Shown one piece after another: positions 27,270 to 37,267 of a DNA stretch of 64,000 nt. The stretch comes from Roseiarcus sp963770275. Lineage in GTDB: Bacteria; Pseudomonadota; Alphaproteobacteria; Rhizobiales; Beijerinckiaceae. The position numbers and the translations under genes were made by a program. Within the stretch, counting starts at the first letter, position 1; every line of letters starts with the position of its first letter. The notes below the pieces were generated by a model that saw only the letters and a program-made list of their open reading frames with translations, did not search any database and was not told where the DNA came from. The stretch spans positions 1 through 64,000 of the forward strand of contig CAVYPD010000051.1 of NCBI GenBank assembly GCA_963770275.1. The letters are read 5' to 3'.

Positions 27270-30200
27270 TCAACCTGCAGCATCCAGGACTTCGCGAACT
27301 TTGGAAGCGAGCTCTTCAAAGGAAAATGGCTTGCTGATCATATTTATTCCGCGATCCAGGCGGCCCTGATGGATGATCGCGTTGCGAGTGTAACCGGTCA
27401 TGTAGAGCACGCGGAGACCCGGTCGATGGCCGACGGCCTTATCGGCAAGCTGCCTGCCGTTCATGCCGCCAGGCATCACCACGTCAGTGAGCAAAAGATC
27501 GATTTGACGACTTCCGTTTAGCGTCTCGAGTGCGTCCGCGCCGCTCCCCGCACTCATCACCTGATAGCCGAGCTCTTCCAGAACCTCTGTTGCGTATTTT
27601 CTCAATTCGTCGTCGTCTTCGACAACGAGAATCGTTTCTGCGCCGGTCCATCGGGAAAGCTTGTTCGCTTCACCGATTGTCGGATTTTTCCTATCGCTCA
27701 CACTGCGAGGCAGATAGATCTTGACCGTCGTGCCTTCGCCGATTTCACTATAGATCTTGACGTGCCCTGCCGATTGTCGCGCAAATCCGTAGACTTGGCT
27801 TAACCCTAAACCGGTGCCTTTGCCGACCTCCTTAGTCGTAAAGAATGGATCAAAAGCCCGCTCCTGCGTCGTCATGTCCATGCCCGTGCCGGTGTCTGTG
27901 ATTGCGATCATCACGAACTCACCGGGCTCTATGTCTTCGTTCAGTGAAGCTGTGTAGGCTTTGTCCAGCGAGGCGTTTGCGGTCTCGATGGTCAGCTTGC
28001 CTCCATTGGGCATCGCGTCGCGCGCATTGAAGCCGATATTGAGCAGTGCATTCTCGAGCTGATTCGCATCGGCATATATCCGCCACACATCGTTCCCCAG
28101 CGCCGTTTCGACAGCGATTGTTTCGCCGATGGCTCGGCGCAAGAGGTCGCAAACGTCCACGACCAATTTGTTGGCGTCCAACGCCTGCGGATTTAGCGGC
28201 TGCTGTCGCGAAAAGGCGAGCAGACGCGTTGTCAAGGAGGCGGCGCGCTGTGCGCCCTGCATCGCCATCTCTCTCCCTCGTTCCACTCGGGTTAAAGCGA
28301 GGGGATCAGGCAAGTTCGTTATCTGACGGCCGATGATGTCGAGGCCGCCAATCACCAGCGTCAGCAGGTTGTTGAAATCATGCGCGACGCCGCCCGTGAG
28401 CTGTCCGACAGCCTCCATCTTCTGAGATTGATGCAGTTGTTGCTCGAGACGACGTCGTTCCGTCACGTCGTGGGCGCTAACGACAACCCGACGCGGCGCG
28501 CCTAGCTCTCGAGGGGCCGGCGTAACAATCGCCTCGATGACCGCGTCGCCCTGAGTTCGTTCGTATCGATGTGGCGCTCCCTCACGCAGGCACGCAGCAA
28601 GATGGGCCCCGATTTCTGAGGCGCTCTCGGCGCCGAGGGCTTCCTGGATCGTGCGGCCAACCACAGCCTCTCGGGTCTTTTTATACAGTCGTAGCGTGGC
28701 CGGATTGACCTCGGCATACCGAAAATGTCCCGTCATCCTCCTCCACAATGACCGCGTAACATTCCGAGGAGTGATTGAAGAACGTCTGGATGAGCGCCTC
28801 CGAAGCCGCCAGCTGCCGGGTGCGATCTTCGATTCGCCGCTCCAAGGTCTCGTTGAGCTCGGTCAGGGCCTGTTCGGCCTCCTTGGAGGCAGTGATGTCG
28901 TGCGCGACGCCGATGAAGCCGATGTGTTCGCCGGCCGGCCCCCATCGGGGCTGCGATTCAGATCGTAGCCAGCGCCATTGGCCATCGTGACGTCGATAAC
29001 GAGCCTCGAGCACAAAAGGCTTCCGGGATCCTTCCCCCGCTCGCTGGTCGCGCAAAATTCGCTCGAGATCGTCTGGATGAAGTGCTTTACGCCAATCGAA
29101 ACTCAGAGCCTCCACAAAGGGAACGCCCAAGAACTCGTGATAGGCGCGGTTGACGAACTGCCTAAGGCCGTCGAGCCGGCTCACCCACATCGGCACGGGC
29201 GCGCTATCCGCGATCGACCGAAACCTCTCTTCGCTCTCGGACAGAACCTTTTCCGCGAGTTTGCGGGCCGTTATGTCCATAACGACGGTGTAGAGGCCCA
29301 AGATGCGTCCCGCTTGGTCCCGATGCGGAACATGCACGATCTCGGTTTGAACTGTTCCCTCCGATCGAGGGAAATCTGCTTCGTAAGATAAGCTTTCGCC
29401 GGCGAGCGCGCGCTCGATGAATGGCCGGCGAACTTCATACATCGCCGGTCCCATAACATCCCTGACATGGCGGCCGACGATCTCACTCAAGGGACGTTCG
29501 AACCAGGACTCGTAGGGCTTATTGATGAACCGAAATATCTGATCTTTGTCGAGATAGGAGATCAGGAACGGAAGCGCGTCGGCGATCGCCCGCAATCGGC
29601 CCTCGCTCTCCTGCACGGTTGCTTCCGCGTTTTTTTGGTCGGTAATGTCCAGGTGCGCGCCGATGAGCTTTAAAGGGCGCCCCTGACTGTCGCGCTCAAT
29701 CTCCGCGACCGCGCGAATCCATCGTGTTTGACCGTCACTCGGTCGAACTATGCGATATTCAGCCTTATAGTCTTTATCGGAGCCGGCGACCGCCGCCAGG
29801 AAGTACGTCTCAACTCGCTCTCTGTCTTCCGGGTGAACGCGCGCGACCCACTGCTCGTGCGTGTCGTCGACGGCGCTTGGCGGAAGCCCATGAAGGTGAA
29901 GGTATTCTGGTGAGCGGTGACTCCGGAAGCCATTCGATAAATCGACGTCCAACCCGCCGACGCCGCCTATGCGCTGAACTCGAGCGAGCTCCAATTCCCG
30001 GTCACGCAGCGCCTGCGTATCTCTCTCGCGATCCGGTGATGTCGCGAAACGCCACGCCAACGTCAGCGCCAAAGGGAAAAGCTCGCACCTCGTGATGGCG
30101 ACCAGGCCGCAGCGCCGAATTCGATCTCGAATTCTTCTCTCGTGCGCTGCTCGATGACAACGCGACAACGCCGCTCGAATTCTGTCCCCCTGATCTGGGG

Positions 30201-30407
30201 CAGGACGTTCCATAAAAGGTCGCCAACGATTTCAGCGCTCGGCGCGCCGAGGATTGCCTCCGCAGCGCTGTTGGAAGCGGTCAAGCGCCAGCTGCGATCA
30301 AAAGCAAAGAAGGCCTCGCCCATGCCCTCGAGCAGCGCTTCCACGAGGGATTCTTGGTCGGAGCCGCTCGCTCCCGAAATCTTCCGAGTATCGGACGTGG
30401 GCGCCAT
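27270..30407 (-). CDS. Hybrid sensor histidine kinase with multiple PAS domains (frameshifts)
   Basis: Cytoplasmic sensor of about 1,045 residues. ATG 30407 starts MAPTSDTRKISGASGSDQES. Five PAS domains follow: EAFFAFDRSWRLTASNSAAE; the segment with GLDVDLSNGFRSHRSPEYLH; DALPFLISYLDKDQIFRFIN; SAPVPMWVSRLDGLRQFVNR; and a fifth crossing the break at about 28740. The kinase has the H-box GGVAHDFNNLLTLVIGGLD, an N-box region LLNIGFNARDAMPNGG and GKGTGLGLSQVYGFARQSAG. A C-terminal receiver (VVEDDDELRKYATEVL, Asp in LLLTDVVMPGG, KPFSFEEL) makes it hybrid. Frame changes occur near 30110, 30020 and 28740. No transmembrane span and no partner regulator nearby. Confidence 0.85.
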
Positions 30408-30886
30408 CCTCCAGGATCGTCCCGAGCGTTTCTATGACGCCTACTACGCACAACAATTGCAGAGTGTCGATGGCGACCTTTTACACGCCGGTCCCGCCGA
30501 TCTGACCCCCGCGGCTTCCGCCCTGGAGCCCGCGACCTCGGTGATGGCGCCGGCGGGTTCCGCGGTCGTCGGGCTTTACTCGTCTCGGCGCCTACGGGCC
30601 GCCGGGGCGTTTTGTCCTCTCCGTTGGGCCAGCGGCGAGAACTTCACCGGCCTTTGCCCAAGTCGAGCTCGCAGGCAATCGATCGCTGTCCTCGGCATGG
30701 CGCCAGCGCACCCAGCCGTAGCGACTGGCCCCGCCTCGGGCCATTGATTTTCCATCAAAACCGGGGCATTGACGGCCGCGATTGGTCAGGGTGGACCGAA
30801 GCCTCGTCGGGGCTCGCTCCATTGCATTCAGTTACCGCCGCCCCATGTCTTCAGTGCTGGCTGCGTCGAGTGAAAGGAAATCCGTC
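30408..30886. other. Intergenic region with a possible small gene
   Basis: On the plus strand, starting from an open frame around GTG 30399 (ILQDRPERFYDAYYAQQ), the sequence reads coherently to TPAASALEPATSVMAPAGSA. After a one-base shift near 30580 it continues GAYGPPGRFVLSVGPAARTS to PAFAQVELAGNRSLSSAW and a stop at about 30707. The composition looks protein-like but I recognise no family and see no signal peptide. It may equally be leader sequence of the divergent kinase. Confidence 0.25.
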
Positions 30887-31298
30887 ATGTTTCGCTCGAT
30901 TCGGCTCCTGGCCGCGGCAGCGCTCGCGGCCGGCTTCGTAGCCGCGACCCCGGCAGCGCAGGCCCAAACTGGGCCGCAGGACGAGGGCGCCGTGCAGACG
31001 ACGGGACCTCTGGGGGCGACGCCCCAGAAGGCGAAGCCCCGTCAGACGGCGCTCAAAAAGCGCGCGGCAAAGCGTTCGACAGACCCCGACCGGAAGGCAG
31101 ATCACGGTGCATGCCCGACCGTCCTACCTGACCCTCGGCACGCAGGCGCCCGTCGGCACGGTCGGCAACGGCTACGTTTACAGCACGTTCAACCAGCCGA
31201 CGCCGATCGAGGGCACCTTCCAGGGCATGCGCGGACGGGAGAGGATCACCGATCCGCTGGGCAACGCCTCGCCAGGATTGACCCTGTTCAGATTCTGA
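30887..31298 (+). CDS. Small exported conserved hypothetical protein (frameshift near 31099)
   Basis: ATG 30887 follows GAAAGGAAA. A clear signal peptide (SIRLLAAAALAAGFVAATPA, cleavage after AQA) is followed by a Gln/Lys-rich linker. After a shift at about 31099 comes a conserved-looking end: ITVHARPSYLTLGTQAPVGT, GNGYVYSTFNQPTPIEGTFQ, GMRGRERITDPLG. About 136 residues in total. The RPSYLTLG and RGRERI stretches resemble a rhizobial family of exported proteins of unknown function. No operon partner is obvious; Uma2 is convergent just downstream. Confidence 0.6.
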
Positions 31299-31323
31299 GC
31301 TGGGCGCGCGATCGCGAGAGCGA

Positions 31324-31875
31324 TCAGGCCGGCGGGAATAGCGCCTCGACCGCGACTTCAAATCCCGGCGGATCAAGCCGCGCTACGCCTTCTGTCAACA
31401 CCCGGGTCTCGATCGCGTCGCCAGAGCCACGCTTGTGGTGAATGACGACGCGCCGATCGGGATCGAGGATCAGATAGTGCTGCACGCTCGCGAGCGAGAA
31501 ATAGCCGCTGAGCTTGCGGCCATGATCGATCGCGGCGGTGCTTGGAGACAGGACTTCGAGCACGATAACAGGGTTGTCGATCTCGATGGCGTCGGGGGAA
31601 ACGCGAGCGCCGCAGACAACCGATGCGTCCGGTTCGTATGTCGCCCGCGCGTCGATCCGAACCGCCATGCCATCCGGATAGACGCGGCACGGCAGCCCTT
31701 TGAGTCGGATAGCCTCCCTCAGAGCGACATACGCCTCGGCCTTGGTCTCAGCGTGAACGGATCGCTCCGGCGACATCATCACCGGAACGCCGTCGTGCAG
31801 CTCCCAACGTCCGTCCTTGCCCTCGGCCCACGGCAAGAACTCCTCGACGGTCATCAGCTTGAGCGCGGTCGACAT
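31324..31875 (-). CDS. Uma2 family endonuclease-like protein
   Basis: 183-residue intact protein of the Uma2 (DUF820) restriction-endonuclease fold. It starts MSTALKLMTVEEFLPWAEGK, with the family marks WELHDGVPVMMSPERSVHAE (Glu/Asp/Glu of the nuclease core), YEPDASVVCG (Asp), VIVLEVLSPSTAAIDHGRKL (E-V-L-S-x-S motif) and KLSGYFSLASVQHYLILDPD. The core residues expected for a PD-(D/E)xK fold are present, so nuclease activity is possible, though the biological role of Uma2 proteins is unsettled. It stands alone between the exported protein and mmsA. Confidence 0.9.
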   Translation of the reverse strand: MSTALKLMTVEEFLPWAEGKDGRWELHDGVPVMMSPERSVHAETKAEAYVALREAIRLKGLPCRVYPDGMAVRIDARATYEPDASVVCGARVSPDAIEIDNPVIVLEVLSPSTAAIDHGRKLSGYFSLASVQHYLILDPDRRVVIHHKRGSGDAIETRVLTEGVARLDPPGFEVAVEALFPPA

Positions 31876-31949
31876 TAAGGCTTCTCAAAAGCCCGCGGAG
31901 AAAACGACGAGAGCCAGCATAGGCTCCCGGGCCGCCGCATCCAAGCCCC

Positions 31950-33446
31950 TCAGTTCATCGTCGGGATCGAGAACTGCGCGCCGTCCTTGATGCCGGACGG
32001 CCAGCGGGCGGTCACGGTCTTGGTGCGGGTGTAGAAGCGGATCGAATCCGGCCCATGCTGATTCAGGTCACCGAAGCCCGAGCGCTTCCAGCCGCCAAAC
32101 GTATAGTAGGCGACGGGAACGGGAATCGGCACGTTGACGCCGATCATGCCGACCTTGACCTTGGTCGCGAAGTCGCGCGCCGCGTCGCCGTCGCGGGTGA
32201 AGATGGCGACGCCGTTGCCGTATTCATGGTCGTTGCAGAGCCTCAGCGCCTCAGCGTAGTCGGGCGCGCGCACGACCGACAGGACGGGACCAAAGATCTC
32301 TTCCTTGTAGATGCGCATGTCCTTGGTCACGTTGTCGAACAGACATCCGCCCATGTAGAAGCCGTTCTCGTAGCCCTGCATCTTGAAGTCGCGCCCGTCG
32401 ACGACGAGCTTCGCGCCCTCCTTCACTCCGATATCGACATAGCCGCGCACCTTCTCGAGAGCGGCCTTGGTGACAAGCGGCCCATAGTCGGCGCCGGAGT
32501 CGGTCGACGGTCCGATCTTGAGCGCTTCGACGCGCGGAATGAGGCGGCGCATGAGATCGTCCGCAGTCTTCTGTCCGACCGGAACCGCAACCGAGACCGC
32601 CATGCAGCGTTCGCCCGCCGAGCCGTAGCCGGCGCCGATCAAGGCGTCGACCGTCTGGTCCATGTCCGCGTCAGGCATGACCACCATATGGTTCTTGGCG
32701 CCGCCGAAGCACTGCACGCGCTTGCCCGTCGCCGTGCCGCGCGAATAGATGTATTCGGCGATCGGGGTCGAGCCGACGAAGCCGATCGCCTGAATGTCGG
32801 GATCATCGAGGATGGCGTCGACCGCCTCCTTGTCGCCGTTGACCACGTTGAGGATGCCCGGAGGGCCGCCCGCTTCGACGAAGATTTCCCCGAGGCGCAT
32901 CGGCACGCCCGGGTCGCGCTCCGAGGGCTTCAGGATGAAAGCGTTGCCGCAGGCGATCGCGGGCGCAAGCTTCCACAATGGGATCATCGCTGGAAAATTG
33001 AAGGGCGTGATGCCGGCGACGACGCCGAGCGGCTGGCGCATCGAATAGAGGTCGATGCCGGGGCCGGCGCCGTCGGTGTATTCGCCCTTCATCAGATGCG
33101 GGACGCCGAGCGCGAATTCGACCACCTCGACGCCGCGCTGAATGTCGCCCTTGGCGTCGGCGATCGTCTTGCCATGCTCGCGCGCCAGAATGTCGGCGAG
33201 CTCGTCGTTGTTCTTCGCGATGAGATCGAGAAACTTCATCAGCACGCGAGCGCGGCGCTGCGGATTGACCGCCGCCCAGCCCAGCTGCGCCGCCTTGGCG
33301 TTCTCGACGGCGGCGCGCATCTCAGCCTTGGAGGCGAGCGCCACCTTAGCGCGCACCGTGCCGTCCATCGGCTGAAAGACGTCGGCGGTCCGACCCGACT
33401 TGCCGGCGACCTGCTTGCCGCCGATGAAATGCCCGTACTCGATCAT
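31950..33446 (-). CDS. mmsA: CoA-acylating methylmalonate-semialdehyde dehydrogenase
   Basis: Oxidises methylmalonate or malonate semialdehyde to propionyl- or acetyl-CoA with NAD and CoA, in valine, myo-inositol and beta-alanine breakdown. 498 residues, intact. ATG 33446 (MIEYGHFIGGKQVAGKSGRT) has GGGAG before it; further-upstream codons lack this. Family marks are ITPFNFPAMIPLWKLAPAIA, the cofactor loop IGFVGSTPIAEYIY, and YGSAGERCMAVSVAVPVG with the catalytic Cys. ARVLMKFLDLI and FGDLNQHGPDSIRFYTRTKT are MmsA-specific. The divergent LysR gene downstream at 34473 may relate to it, though a methyltransferase lies between. Confidence 0.95.
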   Translation of the reverse strand: MIEYGHFIGGKQVAGKSGRTADVFQPMDGTVRAKVALASKAEMRAAVENAKAAQLGWAAVNPQRRARVLMKFLDLIAKNNDELADILAREHGKTIADAKGDIQRGVEVVEFALGVPHLMKGEYTDGAGPGIDLYSMRQPLGVVAGITPFNFPAMIPLWKLAPAIACGNAFILKPSERDPGVPMRLGEIFVEAGGPPGILNVVNGDKEAVDAILDDPDIQAIGFVGSTPIAEYIYSRGTATGKRVQCFGGAKNHMVVMPDADMDQTVDALIGAGYGSAGERCMAVSVAVPVGQKTADDLMRRLIPRVEALKIGPSTDSGADYGPLVTKAALEKVRGYVDIGVKEGAKLVVDGRDFKMQGYENGFYMGGCLFDNVTKDMRIYKEEIFGPVLSVVRAPDYAEALRLCNDHEYGNGVAIFTRDGDAARDFATKVKVGMIGVNVPIPVPVAYYTFGGWKRSGFGDLNQHGPDSIRFYTRTKTVTARWPSGIKDGAQFSIPTMN

Positions 33447-33639
33447 CGCTCCGCTCCCTGATGTCTCTGCTCGTGGTCGCTTTATGCGCCACGATTTTGC
33501 GCACAGCAATTTGAGAGATCGCGCATCGGCTGTGCGAAAATGTGCTAAGGACACCACTCTGCATTTCCAGCGACCCATATCCCAGGCACTCGCTGAACCT
33601 CAGAACGCCGCACGTTTCAGCCGGACGAAGGACGACAGG

Positions 33640-34439
33640 ATGGCATCGAGCTTCAATGTTCGCGACGCAGGCGCCTACGAGCAGCTGATGGGCCGCTGGA
33701 GCAAGGCGCTTGCTCCCCAGTTCATCGATTTCGCCGGGATCTCCAGGGAACAGAAAATCCTCGACGTCGGCTGCGGGACGGGAAGCCTGACCTTTGCGCT
33801 GGCGCGATCGCCCTCAATCCGCGAGATCGTCGCGATCGATTTTTCGCCGCTCTTCGTTTCGGCGGCAGCGGAGCGCAACCGCGATCCAAGGATCACGTTT
33901 CGCCAAGCCGACGCCTGCGCTCTTCCCTTCGAGGACGGCGGGTTCGATGCAGCGCTTGCTTTGCTGGTCCTTCATTTCGTCCCGGAAGCTCACAAGGCGA
34001 TCGCGGAGATGAGACGCGTCGTGCGGCCGGCGGCGTCGTCGCCGCGGCGGTCTGGGATCATCTCGGCGGATTGCCGTCCATGCGCATCACGGTCGACACG
34101 GTCGCGGCCTTGAGCGAAGGCGGACGAGCGCTGAGGAACCGTTATGCCTTCCAGCCGATGATGCAGCCCGGCGAGATGAAGCAGGCTTTCGAGGAACAAG
34201 GCCTTCGCGAGGTGGTCGAGACCCAGCTGATGATCCGCATGACCTATGCGGACTTTGACGACTATTGGGCGCCGATCGCTGCGGGCGAAGGTCCGCTGGG
34301 CAAATATGTCGGCAGCCTCGACGCGGAGGAACTCGCTCGTGTCGAAGCGGCGGTGCGCGACGCCTACGAGGCTGGACGACCGGACGGTCCGAGGTCCTTT
34401 GCGAGCGTCGCTTGGGCTTGCCGGGGCGTGGCGCCGTGA
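33640..34439 (+). CDS. Class I SAM-dependent methyltransferase (frameshift near 34028)
   Basis: Methyltransferase of the UbiE/Methyltransf_11 type. ATG 33640 starts MASSFNVRDAGAYEQLMGRW. Motif I ILDVGCGTGSLTFALA is at about residues 45-60, IVAIDFSPLFVSAAAERN and RQADACALPFEDGGFDAALA follow, and LVLHFVPEAHKAIAEMRRVV is motif III/IV. A one-base loss near 34028 shifts into GGVVAAAVWDHLGGLPSMRI, which continues to the stop at 34439. About 265 residues after joining. Substrate unknown; no neighbouring pathway points to one. The LysR gene begins 33 bases later. Confidence 0.85.
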
Positions 34440-34472
34440 CGCGGACCTCTGTTCGCAAGGCGAGGCCCCTTC

Positions 34473-35356
34473 ATGGATTGGGATAACGTCCGCGTCTTCC
34501 TCGCGGTCGCCCGCGGCGGGCAATTCGTCGCCGCCGCCAAGCGGCTCAAGCTCGACCATGCGACGGTCAGCCGCCGCATCGCGGCGCTCGAAGAAACGGT
34601 CGGCGCCAAGCTGTTCGACCGGCGCACGACGGGCGCGAAGCTCACCGGCGCGGGCGAGCGCTTCATCAGCGCCGCCGAGCAGATGGAGAGCGCGTTTCTG
34701 CATGCGCAGGGCGAAATCTCCGGCGTCGATCTCGAGCTTTCGGGCGATGTGCGCATCGGCGCGCCGGACGGGTTCTCGACCTATTATCTCGCAGGCGCGT
34801 TGCGCGACTTCGCCGAGCGCCATCCGGCCGTGCGCCTGCAACTGATGCCGCTGCCGCAACTGACGCCGCTTGCGCGCCGCGAGGTCGACGTCGTGATCGG
34901 TCTCGACAAGCCGGAGGCGGGACGCTTCGTCGCCCGCAGGCTCACCGACTATTCGCTCGGCATTTACGCGAGCGCCTCCTATCTCAAGCGCAACGGCGCG
35001 CCAGCCGACATCGAGGCGCTGAAGAGCCACCGCCTCATCGGCTATGTCGAGGAGCATGCGTTTTCGACTGCGCTCGACTATGTGCGCGAACTCTACGGCG
35101 GCGCGCCGACCAGCTTCGAAAGCGCGAACGCGGTCACGCAGCTCGAAGCGGTGCGCGCGGGCGTGGGCTTAGGCGTCGTGCACGACTTCATCGCCCGCCG
35201 GTTCAAGGACCTGAAGCGCGTCCTGCCCGAGCGCCGCGCGACGCGCGCTTATTGGCTCGTCACGCATGAGGACACGCGCGGCCTCGGGACGCATCCGCGC
35301 CGTCGCCGAGCATCTGGCGAAAGCGGTCACGCGCGATCGAGCGATCTTCCTCTGAG
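34473..35356 (+). CDS. LysR family transcriptional regulator (frameshift near 35288)
   Basis: LysR-type regulator of about 294 residues. N-terminal HTH: NVRVFLAVARGGQFVAAAKR, LKLDHATVSRRIAALEETVG. Effector domain: GDVRIGAPDGFSTYYLAGAL, REVDVVIGLDKPEAGRFVAR, RAGVGLGVVHDFIARRF. Near the end, CTCGGGACGCATC contains an extra G. Without it the protein would finish RIRAVAEHLAKAVTRDRAIF and stop at 35356; with it the frame runs into the riboswitch and stops only at 35471. The shorter end fits family length. It may regulate mmsA or the methyltransferase; a link to cobalt uptake is less likely because that is riboswitch-controlled. Confidence 0.85.
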
Positions 35357-35401
35357 GCGGTCAACTGGCGCAACCCGACCCTCAATTGACAGCGCCGCCA
35401 A

Positions 35402-35500
35402 GGGTCGTATGGTGAACACGCGCGTTGCGGATGGAAGCCGGTGCAAGTCCGGCACGGTCGCGCCACTGTAATCGGTCGTTTTCGGCCGAGAGTCAGACCC
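35402..35500 (+). promoter_or_regulatory. Cobalamin (AdoCbl) riboswitch
   Basis: The conserved core is clear: GAAGCCGGTGCAAGTCCGGC followed by ACGG, then GCCACTGTAATC (the B12 box region), and a closing segment GAGTCAGACCC. GGGTC at 35402-35406 can pair with GACCC at 35496-35500 as the closing stem. It lies 57 bases upstream of cbtB. In this class binding of adenosylcobalamin turns off the downstream genes, so cobalt uptake would be repressed when B12 is plentiful. A TTGACA at 35386-35391 with TATGGT 16 bases on overlaps its 5' end and may be the promoter. Confidence 0.9.
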
Positions 35501-35556
35501 TTTCCGCGACGAAGCACTGTCTTGAACGGGGACGCGATATCCCCAAGGAGTTCGAC

Positions 35557-35769
35557 ATGACGGCTTCAACATTCGCTCCCGCCGCCGCACGGCCCGCTGC
35601 GATCCCAATTCGCGAATTGCTTCCCTGGGTCATTTTCGCCGGCCTCATTTGTTTGCTCGGCGTCTATTTCGTCGGCGCTGAGGAAGGCGCGACTTCGATC
35701 ATCAAGGGCATGTACGTGCATGAATTCGTGCACGACAGCCGCCACTTGCTCGGCTTCCCCTGCCACTAA
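35557..35769 (+). CDS. cbtB: Cobalt transporter subunit CbtB
   Basis: Small membrane protein of 70 residues with one transmembrane span (LLPWVIFAGLICLLGVYFVG). Its His-rich C-terminus HEFVHDSRHLLGFPCH, taken to bind the metal, is diagnostic of CbtB. AAGGAG precedes the ATG by 6 bases. It is the first gene after the cobalamin riboswitch and is followed by cbtA, the standard arrangement for this B12-regulated cobalt importer. Confidence 0.95.
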   Translation: MTASTFAPAAARPAAIPIRELLPWVIFAGLICLLGVYFVGAEEGATSIIKGMYVHEFVHDSRHLLGFPCH

Positions 35770-35878
35770 GGCGTCGGGTAATTCGGGCTCCGGACAGCCA
35801 AGTCCTGATCCGAGAAGATGAGTGGGCTCCAGCAAGTCGTGCGGGACAGCGCAAGCTTGCAGTTAAGGGGGGATCGCA

Positions 35879-36668
35879 ATGACGACAGGATCTTTGTTGT
35901 GGCGGGGAATGATCGTCGGCTTCGTCGCCGCCCTGCTTTCGTTTGGTTTGTTGAAAGTCGTGGGCGAGCCCGCAGTCGATCGCGCCATCGCCTTCGAATC
36001 GGCGATGGACGAGGCGAAAGCCAAGGCCGAGCATGACGCGGCGGTGGCGAAAGGCGAGACCCCGCCTCCGCCCGAAGAGGATTACGAGATTGTCAGCCGG
36101 CCAACGCAGGCCGGCATCGGTCTCTTCACCGGCGTCACCACCTACAGCATCGCCTTCGGTGGCCTGTTCGCGCTGGCTTTCGCGATTCTCTACGGCCGCA
36201 TGGGCGATTTCAGCCCTCGATTGACCGGCGGCGCTAATCGCGCTCAGCGGCTTCCTTGCCGTCTACGCTGTCCCGATCCTCAAATATCCCGCCAACCCGC
36301 CCTCGATCGGCAATCCCGACACGATCGGTCTGCGCACGGCGATCTATTTCGGGATGATCCTGTTGTCGCTGGGCTCGATGATCGCGGCCTGGAGCGTTCG
36401 CAATCGCCTGATCGATCAACTCGGCGCGTGGAATGCGACGATCGTCGCGGCAGCGGTTTTTCTGGTCGCGGTGGTCATCTTCGCCCTTGTCATGCCCCCG
36501 CTGGACGAGGTTCCTGAAGGCTTTCCGGCGGTGGTGCTGTGGCAATTCCGCATGGCTTCGCTCGGCGCCCAGGCGATCATGTGGACGGTGCTCGGGCTCG
36601 GCTTTGGCGCTTGGGTCCAACGCGATTTCGCGGAGGCGAAGGTGAGCCGGCTGCAGACGGCCTACTGA
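35879..36668 (+). CDS. cbtA: Cobalt transporter subunit CbtA (frameshift near 36229)
   Basis: Membrane subunit of the CbtAB cobalt transporter, about 262 residues with five or six hydrophobic spans. It starts MTTGSLLWRGMIVGFVAALL with TTAAGGGGGG before it. The periplasmic or cytoplasmic loop includes PPPEEDYEIVSRPTQAGIGL and FTGVTTYSIAFGGLFALAFA. A frame change at about 36229 leads into LIALSGFLAVYAVPILKYPA, then GLRTAIYFGMILLSLGSMIA and FPAVVLWQFRMASLGAQAIM near the end. The last part is typical of CbtA. It is 109 bases from cbtB in the same riboswitch-controlled transcript. Confidence 0.9.
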
Positions 36669-36690
36669 GTCGCAGGGCGCGGGCGCGCCC

Positions 36691-37267
36691 ATGACAGCGC
36701 GCCTCGACCTGCTTGCGCATGGCGCGTCGGCGGCGACGCGCGGGGCCCGGTTTCCCGACGACGATCCGCTCGAAGCCTCCGCCATCGGCGCCCTCGAAGC
36801 CTTGCGGGGGCGGCTACGCCCCTACGCTCAAGTGCTGACCTCGCCGGCGCGCGCGGCGCGCGAGACGGCCGCGGCGCTGGGCTTCGACGCCGAAGTCGAA
36901 ATGGCGCTGAGCGACTGCGACTACGGGCGCTGGCGCGGTCTCGCCTCGAAGGATGTCGCCGAGCGCGAACCGGACGAATTCGCGGCCTGGCTCGGCGATC
37001 CTGCGGCCGCCCCCCATGGCGGCGAGTCGCTCGCGGTCCTGATCGAGCGCATTGGCGCCTGGCTCACGCAAGCGTTGGCGCGCGAAAGCGCGACGCTGGC
37101 CGTCACCCACGCCGTCGGTCGTCCGCGCGGCGATCGTGAACGCGCTCGGCGCCAGTTCCTCGTCCTTCGCCCGGATCGACGTCGCGCCGCTCTCGCTCAC
37201 CCGTCTCAGCGGTCATGCGGGACGCTGGAATCTTGTGGCGCTGGGGCCTTTGGGAGGCCTCACGTGA
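36691..37267 (+). CDS. Histidine phosphatase family protein (frameshift near 37118)
   Basis: Phosphoglycerate-mutase-fold phosphatase of about 191 residues. It starts MTARLDLLAHGASAATRGAR; the catalytic His is in AHG, where most relatives have RHG. VLTSPARAARETAAALG gives the second conserved Arg and CDYGRWRGLASKDVAER the Glu region. LAVTHAV carries the last catalytic His. After a shift at about 37118 it continues VRAAIVNALGASSSSFARID to LGPLGGLT. It sits 22 bases behind cbtA, where such genes are common. A role akin to CobC in cobalamin salvage is plausible but unproven. Confidence 0.8.

Noticed and set aside
32055..33461. A 468-codon plus-strand open frame opposite mmsA
   Set aside because: Antisense shadow; composition is Arg/Asp/His-rich and mmsA on the other strand is complete and intact.
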